DNA from: [Clostridium] ultunense DSM 10521
GTDB lineage: Bacteria > Bacillota > Clostridia > Tissierellales > Tepidimicrobiaceae
Direction of reading: 5' to 3'
Assembly (NCBI RefSeq): GCF_000511955.1
Contig: NZ_AZSU01000005.1
Location: 79,353-111,803, forward strand
Length of the DNA stretch: 32,451 bases
Shown piece by piece: positions 24,276-32,036 of the stretch (the first letter of the stretch is position 1; each line of letters opens with the position of its first letter). The notes under the pieces are model-generated. The model did no database searches, was not told the origin of the DNA, and was given only the letters and a program-made list of their open reading frames with translations. Made by a program: the position numbers and the translations under genes.

Positions 24276-24887
24276 CTACTCCTTATAAAGTTTATTCTTT
24301 TCTATATACTGTTCTACTGATTCTGGAACTAAATATTTTATGGATAATCCTTTTTTAACCCTATTTCTAATTTCAGTAGAGGATATATCTATAAGGGGTG
24401 ATTCCAATATGGATAAAGGGCTTCCATACAACTCGCTTAATTCCTTAATCTTTACTTTCAGATTGTCATTATCTAAATCCTGTCTTTTAGCAACAATAAA
24501 ATTGCATAAACCTAGCAATTCCTTATAATCTTTCCACTTATGTATCTGATATAAAGAATCTGAACCCAATATAAAATAGAAATCTGTATAATTGAATTTA
24601 GACTTTAAATATTTTATTGTATCTATGGTATAGGCAATGCTTTCCCTTTGAATCTCTATAGATGATATTAAATAATAGGGATTCGAATTTATGGCAAACA
24701 AAGTCATATTATATCTATGACTATTAGAAGAAATACTATCTTTATCCTTATGGGGTGGTTTCCCCGTTGGTATAAAAAGTATTTTATCTAAGCCAAAGGT
24801 AGTTCGAGCATATTCTGCTAATATTAAATGACCATTATGGATTGGATCGAAGGTTCCTCCCATAATTCCGATCTTCTCTCTTTTCAA
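24276..24887 (-). CDS. nadD: Nicotinate-nucleotide adenylyltransferase
   Basis: It transfers AMP from ATP to nicotinate mononucleotide in NAD synthesis. About 203 residues from TTG 24887, which lies 8 nt after GGGAGGAG; a longer frame to 24941 would add 18 residues of unlike sequence. Motifs are GIMGGTFDPIHNGHLILAE, FIPTGKPPHK, YFILGSDSLYQIHKWKDYKEL and the C-terminal LIDISSTEIRNRVKKG. It starts the nadD-yqeK-lcp-rsfS cluster. Confidence 0.96.
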   Translation of the reverse strand: MKREKIGIMGGTFDPIHNGHLILAEYARTTFGLDKILFIPTGKPPHKDKDSISSNSHRYNMTLFAINSNPYYLISSIEIQRESIAYTIDTIKYLKSKFNYTDFYFILGSDSLYQIHKWKDYKELLGLCNFIVAKRQDLDNDNLKVKIKELSELYGSPLSILESPLIDISSTEIRNRVKKGLSIKYLVPESVEQYIEKNKLYKE

Positions 24888-24923
24888 ATTACTTCTCCTC
24901 CCATTTTTCACCTGATAATAGAT

Positions 24924-24952
24924 AAACTTCAGAAACATCAATTCTGAAGTTT
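24924..24952 (-). terminator. Hairpin between yhbY and nadD
   Basis: AAACTTCAGAA/TTCTGAAGTTT gives a perfect 11-bp stem with a 7-base loop, 17 nt after yhbY. The U-run is short, so termination would be partial. It overlaps the upstream in-frame extension of nadD, another reason to reject the longer nadD start. Confidence 0.6.
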
Positions 24953-24969
24953 ATGCTAATCTTTCATAT

Positions 24970-25260
24970 TTAAGGCAATTGAATTGTTTTATTTTCTTTA
25001 GATTCTCTATAAAGGACTAATTTATTTCCTATACTTTGAACAAATTCTGCATTGGTGCTTTCAGCTAAATCTATTGCTACTGTAGTTGCATCCAAATAGC
25101 TATTATTCAATACTTTTATCTTAATGATTTCCCTGGCTTCCAAGGCTTCATCGACTTGTTTAATAAAGTTATTTGTTATCCCATTTTTACCAACCTGGAA
25201 TATTGGCTCCATAGTATTGGCTATACCTTTCAAATAACTCCTCTGTTTTCCTGTTAACAA
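24970..25260 (-). CDS. yhbY: YhbY family CRM-domain RNA-binding protein
   Basis: A 96-residue single CRM domain associated with the pre-50S ribosome. The family pattern is MLTGKQRSYLKGIAN, PIFQVGKNGITNNFI and IIKIKVLNNS, ending VQSIGNKLVLYRESKEN. The GxxG-type RNA loop appears as GKNG. Start TTG 25260 after AAAGGAG. It lies 19 nt after the Cys-rich 60-residue gene and downstream of obgE, all ribosome-linked. Confidence 0.95.
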   Translation of the reverse strand: MLTGKQRSYLKGIANTMEPIFQVGKNGITNNFIKQVDEALEAREIIKIKVLNNSYLDATTVAIDLAESTNAEFVQSIGNKLVLYRESKENKTIQLP

Positions 25261-25279
25261 TTGCTACACTCCTTTAATT

Positions 25280-25462
25280 TTAAACTTCCACTTCTTTTCT
25301 CCATTGTCTCCTATGGGATTCATAGTTTTTACTTCCTTTTTTCCACCCAGTTCTTGATTTCTCTGATGGTTGATAGTTTTTATTAATCACTACCTCGTTT
25401 TTTGCTAGACAATAATATGTTGGTTGATTTTCTTTACAATTACCACATTCAAAACAGTCCAT
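25280..25462 (-). CDS. Uncharacterised 60-residue Cys-rich protein
   Basis: A small basic protein beginning MDCFECGNCKENQPTYYCLA, with Cys3, Cys6, Cys9 and Cys18 in the first 18 residues, and a basic, Trp-containing tail (GWKKGSKN, RRQWRKEVEV). Four close cysteines suggest a zinc or metal knuckle, and the charged tail suggests RNA or ribosome contact. It is set between obgE (20-nt gap) and yhbY (19-nt gap) in the same direction, so it is very likely cotranscribed with ribosome-assembly genes. ATG 25462 has GGAGGG 13 nt upstream, rather far. I do not recognise the family; function is unknown. Confidence 0.7.
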   Translation of the reverse strand: MDCFECGNCKENQPTYYCLAKNEVVINKNYQPSEKSRTGWKKGSKNYESHRRQWRKEVEV

Positions 25463-25482
25463 TTTGCCTACAAACCCTCCAT

Positions 25483-26757
25483 TTAATCAAAAAATTCGAA
25501 TTCATATCCGCAAATTAATACTGTATCATTTTCTTCAATTCCCAATTCTTTTAATTGGTCTACAACACCTCTTTGTCTAATAGTGTTTTGAAAATACCTT
25601 AAAGAATCATGATTATCAAAATTAGTTGAATATATTAATCTCTCTATGAAGGAACCTTCTACTATATATATTCCATTTTCTTTTCTAACTATAATTGCAT
25701 CTTTCTCAGATTCTTCAAAGGTTATATCAGCTTTTTCATCAAAGGTTTCATATTCTATTTCAATATCCTTTAAGACCTCCCATATACCATATTTTAACCT
25801 ATTTATGCCTTCCATAGTTGCAGCAGATAATGGAAAAACTTCATAGCCTAAGGGTTCAAATTCCTCCTTTACCTTATCAATCCATTCTTTTGATTGGAAT
25901 AAGTCCATCTTATTGGCTACAATTATTTGGTGTTTTTCTTTTAGTTTTGGATTATATTGAATTAATTCTTCATTTATTTTATAGAAATCTTCTATAGGGT
26001 TTCGACCTTCTATACCAGAAGCATCTAATACATGAACTAAAATTTTGGTTCTCTCCACATGTCTTAAAAAATCATGGCCTAGTCCTACCCCTTGGTGGGC
26101 TCCTTCTATCAATCCAGGAATATCAGCAATTACGAAACTTTGTTCCTCATCGACTCTAACTACTCCCAAATTGGGTTTTAAAGTAGTAAAATGATAGTTG
26201 GCAATTTTCGGTTTTGCTTCAGATAAAATGGATAATATTGTAGACTTCCCCACATTAGGAAAACCGATCAAACCTACATCTGCTAATAATTTTAATTCTA
26301 AAATAACAGTCCTTTCCTCTCCTTTTGTTCCTGGTTCAGCAAACCTAGGCGCTTGTCTAGTTGGAGTGGCAAATTTAGCATTACCTCTTCCTCCTTTGCC
26401 TCCCTTAGCGATTATAAAGCTTTGATTATGCTCTTTAATATCTACTATTACTTTTCCACTGTCCCCATCTTTTACTAAAGTTCCTACAGGCACCCTTAGG
26501 ATTAAATCCTGCCCTTTTTTACCAAATTGTTTTTTAGTTTTACCATTTTCCCCATTTTCAGCTTTATAAGAGCGTTTATACCTAAAATCCATTAAGGTTC
26601 TTATGCCTTCATCTCCTTGTATGATTATATTACCTCCATTGCCACCATCGCCGCCATAAGGTCCTCCTGCTGGCTCATACTTTTCCCTCCTGAAAGCTAC
26701 AGCCCCATCTCCTCCTTTACCTGCCTTTAGATTAATTTTAGCTATATCAATAAACAT
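25483..26757 (-). CDS. obgE: Obg family GTPase (50S assembly, stress control)
   Basis: About 424 residues from ATG 26757, which follows GAGGATGATAAT; a longer frame to 26775 lacks a site. The glycine-rich Obg fold (1-158, KAGKGGDGAVAFRREKY and GGDGGNGG) is followed by a G domain with GFPNVGKST, DIPGLIEGAHQGVGLGHDFLRH and NKMD. A C-terminal OCT domain (about 345-424) comes after an acidic linker. It has its own strong promoter after the rpmA terminator and leads the obgE-small protein-yhbY unit. Confidence 0.97.
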   Translation of the reverse strand: MFIDIAKINLKAGKGGDGAVAFRREKYEPAGGPYGGDGGNGGNIIIQGDEGIRTLMDFRYKRSYKAENGENGKTKKQFGKKGQDLILRVPVGTLVKDGDSGKVIVDIKEHNQSFIIAKGGKGGRGNAKFATPTRQAPRFAEPGTKGEERTVILELKLLADVGLIGFPNVGKSTILSILSEAKPKIANYHFTTLKPNLGVVRVDEEQSFVIADIPGLIEGAHQGVGLGHDFLRHVERTKILVHVLDASGIEGRNPIEDFYKINEELIQYNPKLKEKHQIIVANKMDLFQSKEWIDKVKEEFEPLGYEVFPLSAATMEGINRLKYGIWEVLKDIEIEYETFDEKADITFEESEKDAIIVRKENGIYIVEGSFIERLIYSTNFDNHDSLRYFQNTIRQRGVVDQLKELGIEENDTVLICGYEFEFFD

Positions 26758-26786
26758 ATTATCATCCTCTATCATTTTGTAATTTA

Positions 26787-26814
26787 ATTATACCAACTTA
26801 TATTTGACTGTCAA
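26787..26814 (-). promoter_or_regulatory. Consensus promoter of obgE
   Basis: On the minus strand TTGACA (26814-26809), 16 bp, TATAAT (26792-26787). The -35 is part of a small palindrome, TTGAC-A-GTCAA. The start of transcription would be about 22 nt before the chosen obgE ATG. The remaining 80 nt up to the rpmA terminator show nothing clear. Confidence 0.88.
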
Positions 26815-26892
26815 CAATTAAAAATACTAAATATCAACAATGTAAACATTATTTTGTTCTAGTAATATGAAAATATTCTAAAATTTGCTCAG

Positions 26893-26922
26893 AAAAAAAA
26901 GCCTACCATATTGGCAAGCTTT
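26893..26922 (-). terminator. Terminator after rpmA
   Basis: The arms 26898-26907 and 26913-26922 form a 10-bp stem with two wobble pairs around AATAT. Eight T follow on the minus strand. It ends the rplU-prp-rpmA transcript. Confidence 0.85.
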
Positions 26923-26928
26923 AGAAAT

Positions 26929-27219
26929 TTATGCTAATTCCTCGTTTGGATATACGCTAACTTGTTTTCTATCTCTACCTTTTCTCTCAAACTTAACAAC
27001 GCCATCTATTTTAGCAAATAAAGTGTCGTCTCCGCCTCGACCTACGTTATTTCCCGCGTGAATCTTTGTACCCCTTTGTCTTACAAGGATATTGCCAGCT
27101 AATACAAATTGGCCATCGCCACGTTTAACACCTAAACGTTTGGCTTCACTATCTCTACCGTTTCTAGAGCTACCTACTCCCTTTTTTGAAGCAAACAATT
27201 GTAAGTTTAGCTTTATCAT
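26929..27219 (-). CDS. rpmA: 50S ribosomal protein L27 with Prp-cleaved leader
   Basis: 96 residues. The N-terminus [14 protein letters not shown] is the Firmicute extension that must be removed by the protease Prp after Phe-Ala to expose the functional L27 end at the peptidyl transferase centre. The conserved body is [23 protein letters not shown], then [16 protein letters not shown]. The Prp gene is immediately upstream (3-nt gap), and L21 precedes it. Confidence 0.98.
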   Translation of the reverse strand: MIKLNLQLFASKKGVGSSRNGRDSEAKRLGVKRGDGQFVLAGNILVRQRGTKIHAGNNVGRGGDDTLFAKIDGVVKFERKGRDRKQVSVYPNEELA

Positions 27220-27222
27220 CTT

Positions 27223-27570
27223 TTACACCTCCCTATATTTGAGAGTTATATACTCTGGATAACCTTCTAATATGGATTTTATTCCTACTTCTAAAGTCTT
27301 TAAGACTATTTCAGTTTTCGTTCTAATACTTATATCTATGGTTTTTGAAAGGGTTACATCTAGGACTCCTTTTTCTTCATCTAGAACATAATCTATTTTG
27401 TTTTCTGGCAAATCACAGACCTCGACTAAAGAAATTAATGTAGTCTGTGCAAGAGCTGAAACTGCTGCACATACTATATCTTTGCCTTTAATGCCATAGC
27501 CTGCGTGTCCGGAAACTTTATATCTTTCAATATAACCATTTCTATCCTTAAATATAGTGATTTTTATCAT
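27223..27570 (-). CDS. prp: Ribosomal-processing cysteine protease Prp
   Basis: A 115-residue cysteine protease that removes the leader of L27. The catalytic pair is visible as His22 in SGHAGYG and Cys34 in KDIVCAAVSAL. It sits between rplU (2-nt gap) and rpmA (3-nt gap), the conserved position for prp. The substrate motif LQLFA is present in the adjacent L27, so enzyme and target are matched. Confidence 0.95.
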   Translation of the reverse strand: MIKITIFKDRNGYIERYKVSGHAGYGIKGKDIVCAAVSALAQTTLISLVEVCDLPENKIDYVLDEEKGVLDVTLSKTIDISIRTKTEIVLKTLEVGIKSILEGYPEYITLKYREV

Positions 27571-27572
27571 AC

Positions 27573-27884
27573 TTAACCAACAATCTTTTCAATCTTTAAT
27601 TTTGTATAAGGTTGACGATGTCCTTGTTTTTTTCTGTAATTCTTCTTAGCCTTATACTTGAAAACGATGATCTTCTTAGCTTTCCCTTGTTCTAATACAG
27701 TAGCTTCTACTTTTGCTCCTTCAACATAAGGCTTTCCAACAATTAAACCATCTTCTTTCGAAACAAGAAGTACTCTAGATAAATCTATTTTTTCTCCTTC
27801 TTCGGTGTCAATTTTTTCAACAAATACAATGTCCCCTTCTTGAACTCTGTATTGTTTTCCACCTGTTTCAACTACAGCATACAT
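27573..27884 (-). CDS. rplU: 50S ribosomal protein L21
   Basis: 103 residues, the normal size. [18 protein letters not shown] at the start and [29 protein letters not shown] near the end are diagnostic. The ATG lies about 12 nt after GGAGG. It is the first gene of rplU-prp-rpmA, preceded by a structured leader and a near-consensus promoter. Confidence 0.98.
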   Translation of the reverse strand: MYAVVETGGKQYRVQEGDIVFVEKIDTEEGEKIDLSRVLLVSKEDGLIVGKPYVEGAKVEATVLEQGKAKKIIVFKYKAKKNYRKKQGHRQPYTKLKIEKIVG

Positions 27885-27899
27885 TTTTACAATGCACCT

Positions 27900-27964
27900 C
27901 CTCTAACCAGTCTCGCCAATGTTAGGTGACTAAGCTTAAACCCACATTGAGCGGCTACCTACAG
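27900..27964 (-). ncRNA. Ribosomal protein L21 leader RNA
   Basis: The 5' UTR between the predicted transcription start (about 27964) and the rplU ribosome site is GC-richer than its surroundings. It contains GGTAGCCGCTCAATGTGGG, as I recall from L21 leaders of Firmicutes. TAGGT (27961-27957) can pair with ACCTA (27927-27923), and CAATGT (27949-27944) with ACATTG (27922-27917). These two helices cross, so a pseudoknot or two alternative folds are implied. Autoregulation by L21 is the proposed role of such leaders. Confidence 0.65.
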
Positions 27965-27970
27965 ACAAAA

Positions 27971-27999
27971 ATTTTACCAGATAAACATGGATTTGTCAA
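27971..27999 (-). promoter_or_regulatory. Promoter of rplU-prp-rpmA
   Basis: On the minus strand TTGACA (27999-27994), 17 bp, TAAAAT (27976-27971). It lies inside the last codons of the RNase E/G gene, with the -10 overlapping that stop codon. Confidence 0.85.
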
Positions 28000-29230
28000 T
28001 ACTTCTATCTAAAATTTTACCCCTTCCATTACAATCTGGGCATTTTTTTACAAATCGCGAACTTAAACTATTTCTAACTTTCTTTCTAGTAAGTTCTACC
28101 AACCCTAGTTTGGTAATATCAATTATATTTGCTTTATTTCTATCGGAACTTAAGGCTTCTTGCAATTTATTTAAAACCAATGATATATCTTTATTTTCTT
28201 TCATATCTATAAAATCAATTATTATTATTCCGCCAATATCCCTAAGTCTAATCTGTTTGGATATTTCTTCAACTGCTTCTAAGTTCGTCTTAACTACAGT
28301 GTCCTCAAGGCTTTTACTGCCTGTAAATTTCCCTGTGTTAACATCTATGGCAGTTAAAGCCTCAGTTTCATCTATTACTATATATCCTCCACTTTTTAGG
28401 GCTACTTTTCTTTCTAATGCAGTTTGAATCTCTTTCATAATATTTTCCTGGGAAAAAACATTGAAATCCTTATCAAAGAATATTTTTTCTTCCAGCCTAG
28501 GAAACATTATCTCTTGAAAGCTTAGCAAACTATCATATTTTTCTCTGTCGTTTAAAACTATCCTATGGATTTTATAGCTAAAAACATCTCTAATAATTTG
28601 ATGGGATAGATCCATTTCTTTATATATTAGTTTAGGACAGGGTAAAAAGTTTTTTTCCCTTTTAATCTTTTTAAATATATTTATTAGCATATTATACTCG
28701 TCTATTAATAGCTCCTTTTCAACACCGAATGCCTTCGTCCTAAAGATCAGTCCCATATTGTCCTTCTGCATATCCTTACCAATTTGCTTTAGTCTTTCTA
28801 TTTCTTCATCATGGTTAATTTTTCTAGAAGTATTGATTTTGCTAGAGAAAGGTGTTAGCACTACGAATCTTCCCGGTAAAGTAATATGGGTAGTTACCTT
28901 AGCTCCCTTGCTTTCAGAAGCTTCTTTTAATACTTGAACAATTATTTCTTCTCCATTCTTTACAATATCTTCAATATTTATCTTTCCGTTATTATTAATC
29001 ATATCTTTAGGCAATGCATTTTTTACATAAAGGTATGCGTTTCTTCCTTCACCTATATCGATAAAAGCAGCTTCCATGCCTGGCAATACATTAACTACTC
29101 GTCCCCTATAGATATTGCCTGCTTGTTTTCTACAATCCTTCTCATCAATATAAATTTCTACAAGACTATTATCCTCTACCAAACCAATTATTTCAATATC
29201 ATCCTTTGAATCGATAAAAATATAATTCAT
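27974..29230 (-). CDS. Ribonuclease E/G family endoribonuclease
   Basis: A 418-residue enzyme with the N-terminal S1 region (AGNIYRGRVVNVLPGMEAAFIDIG) and the catalytic DNase I-like part holding the two Mg-binding aspartates (TAIDVNTGKFTGSKS and IIIDFIDMKE). The Zn-link CPDCNGRGK lies close to the C-terminus. The protein ends about 15 residues after the Zn-link, so the small C-terminal domain of E. coli RNase G is missing; short forms like this occur in Clostridia. It follows the TIGR03936 gene after an 18-nt gap and precedes rplU, a conserved order. Confidence 0.92.
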   Translation of the reverse strand: MNYIFIDSKDDIEIIGLVEDNSLVEIYIDEKDCRKQAGNIYRGRVVNVLPGMEAAFIDIGEGRNAYLYVKNALPKDMINNNGKINIEDIVKNGEEIIVQVLKEASESKGAKVTTHITLPGRFVVLTPFSSKINTSRKINHDEEIERLKQIGKDMQKDNMGLIFRTKAFGVEKELLIDEYNMLINIFKKIKREKNFLPCPKLIYKEMDLSHQIIRDVFSYKIHRIVLNDREKYDSLLSFQEIMFPRLEEKIFFDKDFNVFSQENIMKEIQTALERKVALKSGGYIVIDETEALTAIDVNTGKFTGSKSLEDTVVKTNLEAVEEISKQIRLRDIGGIIIIDFIDMKENKDISLVLNKLQEALSSDRNKANIIDITKLGLVELTRKKVRNSLSSRFVKKCPDCNGRGKILDRSIDKSMFIW

Positions 29231-29248
29231 ATTACCTCTCCTAAATTT

Positions 29249-29968
29249 CTACATTGGCGACAAAATCCTGCCCTTTTCTTCAGCAAAAAGTTCAAGTCTC
29301 TTGATTTCTACAGTGTCAAAGTCTATTCCAACATCGAGATACTTCTCCATAGCGTCTAAAAAATCTGTCGGTTTTAAGTTGCCCTTGTCTCCAGCCTTGA
29401 GTAGGCAGTCAATCCTTACTACAGACCCAGTATTTGTATCTTCCTTGCTGCTAAAATCTTTAATAACTATGTTACCAATAAATGACTTAACATCTTGATC
29501 TCTTTCAGTAATTTTATTACCTTTACGCCTTATTTTCTTAATTATTATTTTATCTTCTTTTAGCCATTCACCTATAAGATCTTGAAATTCATCTTTGTTA
29601 TTCAATTTCTTAGCTGTAAATTTAATTTCGTAATAACTCCAGCTAATAAGGGATGAAATAGATCTTTTGTCTTCTGTATATTTTGCTTCTAAAATTCTAA
29701 TTCCATCTGGCAGCTCTTTGTTCATTATTTCAATAAAATCCTTTGTTGATATTTTTTTATATAAATCAATATCCATATATTCTTCAATGCTTTCAATTCC
29801 CAATGCTAAAGGGTTGGCTATAGAAAATTTTGGTTGAGGATTAAATCCTCCCGAATATTTAATGGGAATATGTCCTCTTCTGAAAGCTCTTTGAAACAGC
29901 CTCATTAAATCAAGATGGGATATATATTTTAAATAGTTTTTCTTTGTAAATTTTACCCGTATAATCAT
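29249..29968 (-). CDS. TIGR03936/DUF2344 radical SAM-associated protein
   Basis: About 239 residues. The N-terminus (IIRVKFTKKNYLKYISHLDLMRLFQRAFRRG, then YSGGFNPQPKFSIANPLALGIES) is the hallmark of DUF2344. The likely start, ATG 29968, overlaps the stop of the radical SAM gene by ATGA, so the two are translationally coupled. The partners are near-universal neighbours and may work as one enzyme system; in some bacteria they are fused. The substrate is unknown, with tRNA or ribosome modification often suspected because of the context. Confidence 0.93.
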   Translation of the reverse strand: MIIRVKFTKKNYLKYISHLDLMRLFQRAFRRGHIPIKYSGGFNPQPKFSIANPLALGIESIEEYMDIDLYKKISTKDFIEIMNKELPDGIRILEAKYTEDKRSISSLISWSYYEIKFTAKKLNNKDEFQDLIGEWLKEDKIIIKKIRRKGNKITERDQDVKSFIGNIVIKDFSSKEDTNTGSVVRIDCLLKAGDKGNLKPTDFLDAMEKYLDVGIDFDTVEIKRLELFAEEKGRILSPM

Positions 29969-31809
29969 TTGCATACACCACCTGTAAAGCTTTTGTTAAT
30001 ACCACAATTAGTACAACCTAATCTACAATCTCTAGTTAATTCTTCTCCTTTTGCTTTTTCGTATTCCTTAATCAGATATTCTTTAGTAACTCCTGGTTCT
30101 ATAAAATCCCAAGGGAGTGTTTCTTCAACAGATCTTTCTCTTAATGCATAAAAATCTCCATCTATTCCAATTTCATCAAAGGCTTCCATCCATTTGCTAT
30201 AATGAAACATTTCAGACCAGCCATCAAATTTACATCCCTTTTCCCAAGCTTTAATTAAGGCTTTACAGAGCCTTCTATCCCCTCGAGCCAGAACTGCTTC
30301 TAAATAACTAAGCTTCGGGTCGTGGTAGTTGAAGGTAATCTTTCTATCCTTTATATTATTTTTAATCAAATCTATCTTTTCATAGAATTCATCTATGGCA
30401 TTTTGCCCTACCCATTGGAAGGGAGTAAATGGTTTAGGCACAAAGCAGGAAGCACTTAAGGTGATTTTTAAATTTCCTTTACGCTTTTCCCTGGGTAAAC
30501 TAAAGAATAAATCTTTTACCTTATAACCTAAATCTCTAATGCCTAACAGATCTCTTTCTTCTTCTGTAGGCAGACCAATCATAAAATATAGTTTTACCGT
30601 AGACCAACCTTCATGAAAGGCATAGGTCATAGCTGTAATCAAATCTTCCTCTGTTACCCCCTTATTGATTACGTCTCTTAACCTCTGGCTACCTGCCTCC
30701 GGGGCAAAGGTTAGACCTGTTTTTCTTACCTTTTGAATCTCTTTAAGAACTCCTATACTAAAGGAATCTAATCTAAGGGATGGTAACGAAACTCCAACTC
30801 TTTTTTCTTCATATCTATCCATTAGTTTTGAAATCAACAATTGGAGTTCTGAGTAATCGCAAGAACTTAGGGAAGTTAATGATATATCTTCATATCCTGT
30901 ATTTTTTTCTAATCTATCAGCTAATTCTAATAGCCTATCTACTGACTTTTCCCTGACAGGTCGATAGATCATCCCTGCTTGACAAAATCTACAACCTCTT
31001 GTGCAGCCTCTGAATATTTCTAGTGGAATCCTATCATGGATTGTTTCTACATAGGGCAAAATTAATTTTTCAGGATAGTAGACCTTGTTTAAATCCTTAA
31101 TTATCCTCTTTTTTATAGTTCTAGGCACCCCTTCTATTAATGGCTCCATCCTATCTATAGTATTATCTTCGTTATAAAATACCTGATAAAATGCTGGTAC
31201 ATATATTCCTTCAATCCTACTTACTTCTTTTAAAAAATCTAATCTACTTGCCTTTATCTCTTTGTATTCTTTATACTTTTCCAATATTTCTAGTATTACT
31301 TCTTCTCCTTCACCAATTACAAAAAAATCTATTATATCTGCTATGGGTTCTGGATTATATCCACAAGGTCCTCCAGCTATTACAAAAGGGTTATCCTCTT
31401 TTCTATCCCTGGAAAGAATTGGTATATCCCCTAAATGGAGCATATTAATTATATTAGTATAGCTCATTTCATATTGTAGGGTGAAGCCTATAAAATCAAA
31501 GTTTTTTACAGGTTCCCTATTTTCAAGGGTAAATAAAGGGATATTTTCATTAATCATCTCCTGTTCCATATCTACCCAAGGAGCAAATGCCCTTTCACAA
31601 GCAATATCTTCTTCCTGGTTTAATAGATTATATAGTATGTGAAGACCCAAATGGGACATACCTACTTCATATATATCTGGAAAAGCAAAGGCAAATTTAA
31701 CTTTTACCTTATTTAAATCTTTCTTAACGGAATTTTTTTCCATACCTATATACCTAGCCGGTTTCTCTACTCTTTTTAAAACTTTATTAAACTTATCAAT
31801 ATCTATCAT
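29965..31809 (-). CDS. TIGR03960 family B12-binding-domain radical SAM protein
   Basis: About 614 residues from ATG 31809 after AAAGGTGGTATCAG. The N-terminal cobalamin-binding-like domain (KFAFAFPDIYEVGMSHLGLHILYNLLN; later VIAGGPCGYNPEP) precedes a radical SAM barrel with the 4Fe-4S motif RGCTRGCRFCQAG (Cys269, Cys273, Cys276 by this start). Later come LPSLRLDSF and TFAPEAGSQRLR. The tail adds a second Cys set, CRLGCTNCGI, and Cys near the end, which may hold another metal. It is the first gene of the TIGR03960-TIGR03936-RNase E/G group. Reaction unknown. Confidence 0.93.
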   Translation of the reverse strand: MIDIDKFNKVLKRVEKPARYIGMEKNSVKKDLNKVKVKFAFAFPDIYEVGMSHLGLHILYNLLNQEEDIACERAFAPWVDMEQEMINENIPLFTLENREPVKNFDFIGFTLQYEMSYTNIINMLHLGDIPILSRDRKEDNPFVIAGGPCGYNPEPIADIIDFFVIGEGEEVILEILEKYKEYKEIKASRLDFLKEVSRIEGIYVPAFYQVFYNEDNTIDRMEPLIEGVPRTIKKRIIKDLNKVYYPEKLILPYVETIHDRIPLEIFRGCTRGCRFCQAGMIYRPVREKSVDRLLELADRLEKNTGYEDISLTSLSSCDYSELQLLISKLMDRYEEKRVGVSLPSLRLDSFSIGVLKEIQKVRKTGLTFAPEAGSQRLRDVINKGVTEEDLITAMTYAFHEGWSTVKLYFMIGLPTEEERDLLGIRDLGYKVKDLFFSLPREKRKGNLKITLSASCFVPKPFTPFQWVGQNAIDEFYEKIDLIKNNIKDRKITFNYHDPKLSYLEAVLARGDRRLCKALIKAWEKGCKFDGWSEMFHYSKWMEAFDEIGIDGDFYALRERSVEETLPWDFIEPGVTKEYLIKEYEKAKGEELTRDCRLGCTNCGINKSFTGGVCK

Positions 31810-31891
31810 CTGATACCACCTTTTCATTTGTACTATAATACTATCTTACCATCTTTTTATTTTTTTTAATAGAATAAATAATAATAAAAAC

Positions 31892-31914
31892 AAAAACTGT
31901 CCAAGACAGTTTTT
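31892..31914. terminator. Short perfect hairpin near the IS left end
   Basis: AAAAACTGTC-CAA-GACAGTTTTT, 10-bp arms. It looks like a bidirectional terminator, but no gene ends here; it may be part of the insertion-sequence end or its target. Confidence 0.55.
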
Positions 31915-31945
31915 CAGACTGAAGACAAAGTATAAATTTTTTATA

Positions 31946-31992
31946 AAAAAAGCAGAAAATCCTTGAAAGCAAAAAGGATTTTCTGCTTTTTT
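31946..31992. repeat. 19-bp perfect hairpin before the transposase
   Basis: The arms 31946-31964 and 31974-31992 are fully complementary (AAAAAAGCAGAAAATCCTT type) with a 9-base loop and flanking A/T runs, so it could terminate transcription in both directions. It sits 45 bp before the transposase start and just before a TATAAT at 32001-32006. The likely effect is to block outside transcription from entering the transposase gene. Confidence 0.7.
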
Positions 31993-32036
31993 GTAGAATA
32001 TATAATATATAACATATTTTTAAATGAGGTGTTGTT

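Noticed and set aside
27987-28427. 146-codon plus-strand frame inside the RNase E/G gene
   Set aside because: No start signal, Ser/Leu-rich composition of an antisense frame, and strong conservation of the minus-strand protein.
31892-31992. CRISPR-like repeats near the right edge
   Set aside because: The two hairpins differ in sequence and length, with no repeat-spacer periodicity. No CRISPR array was seen elsewhere in the window.
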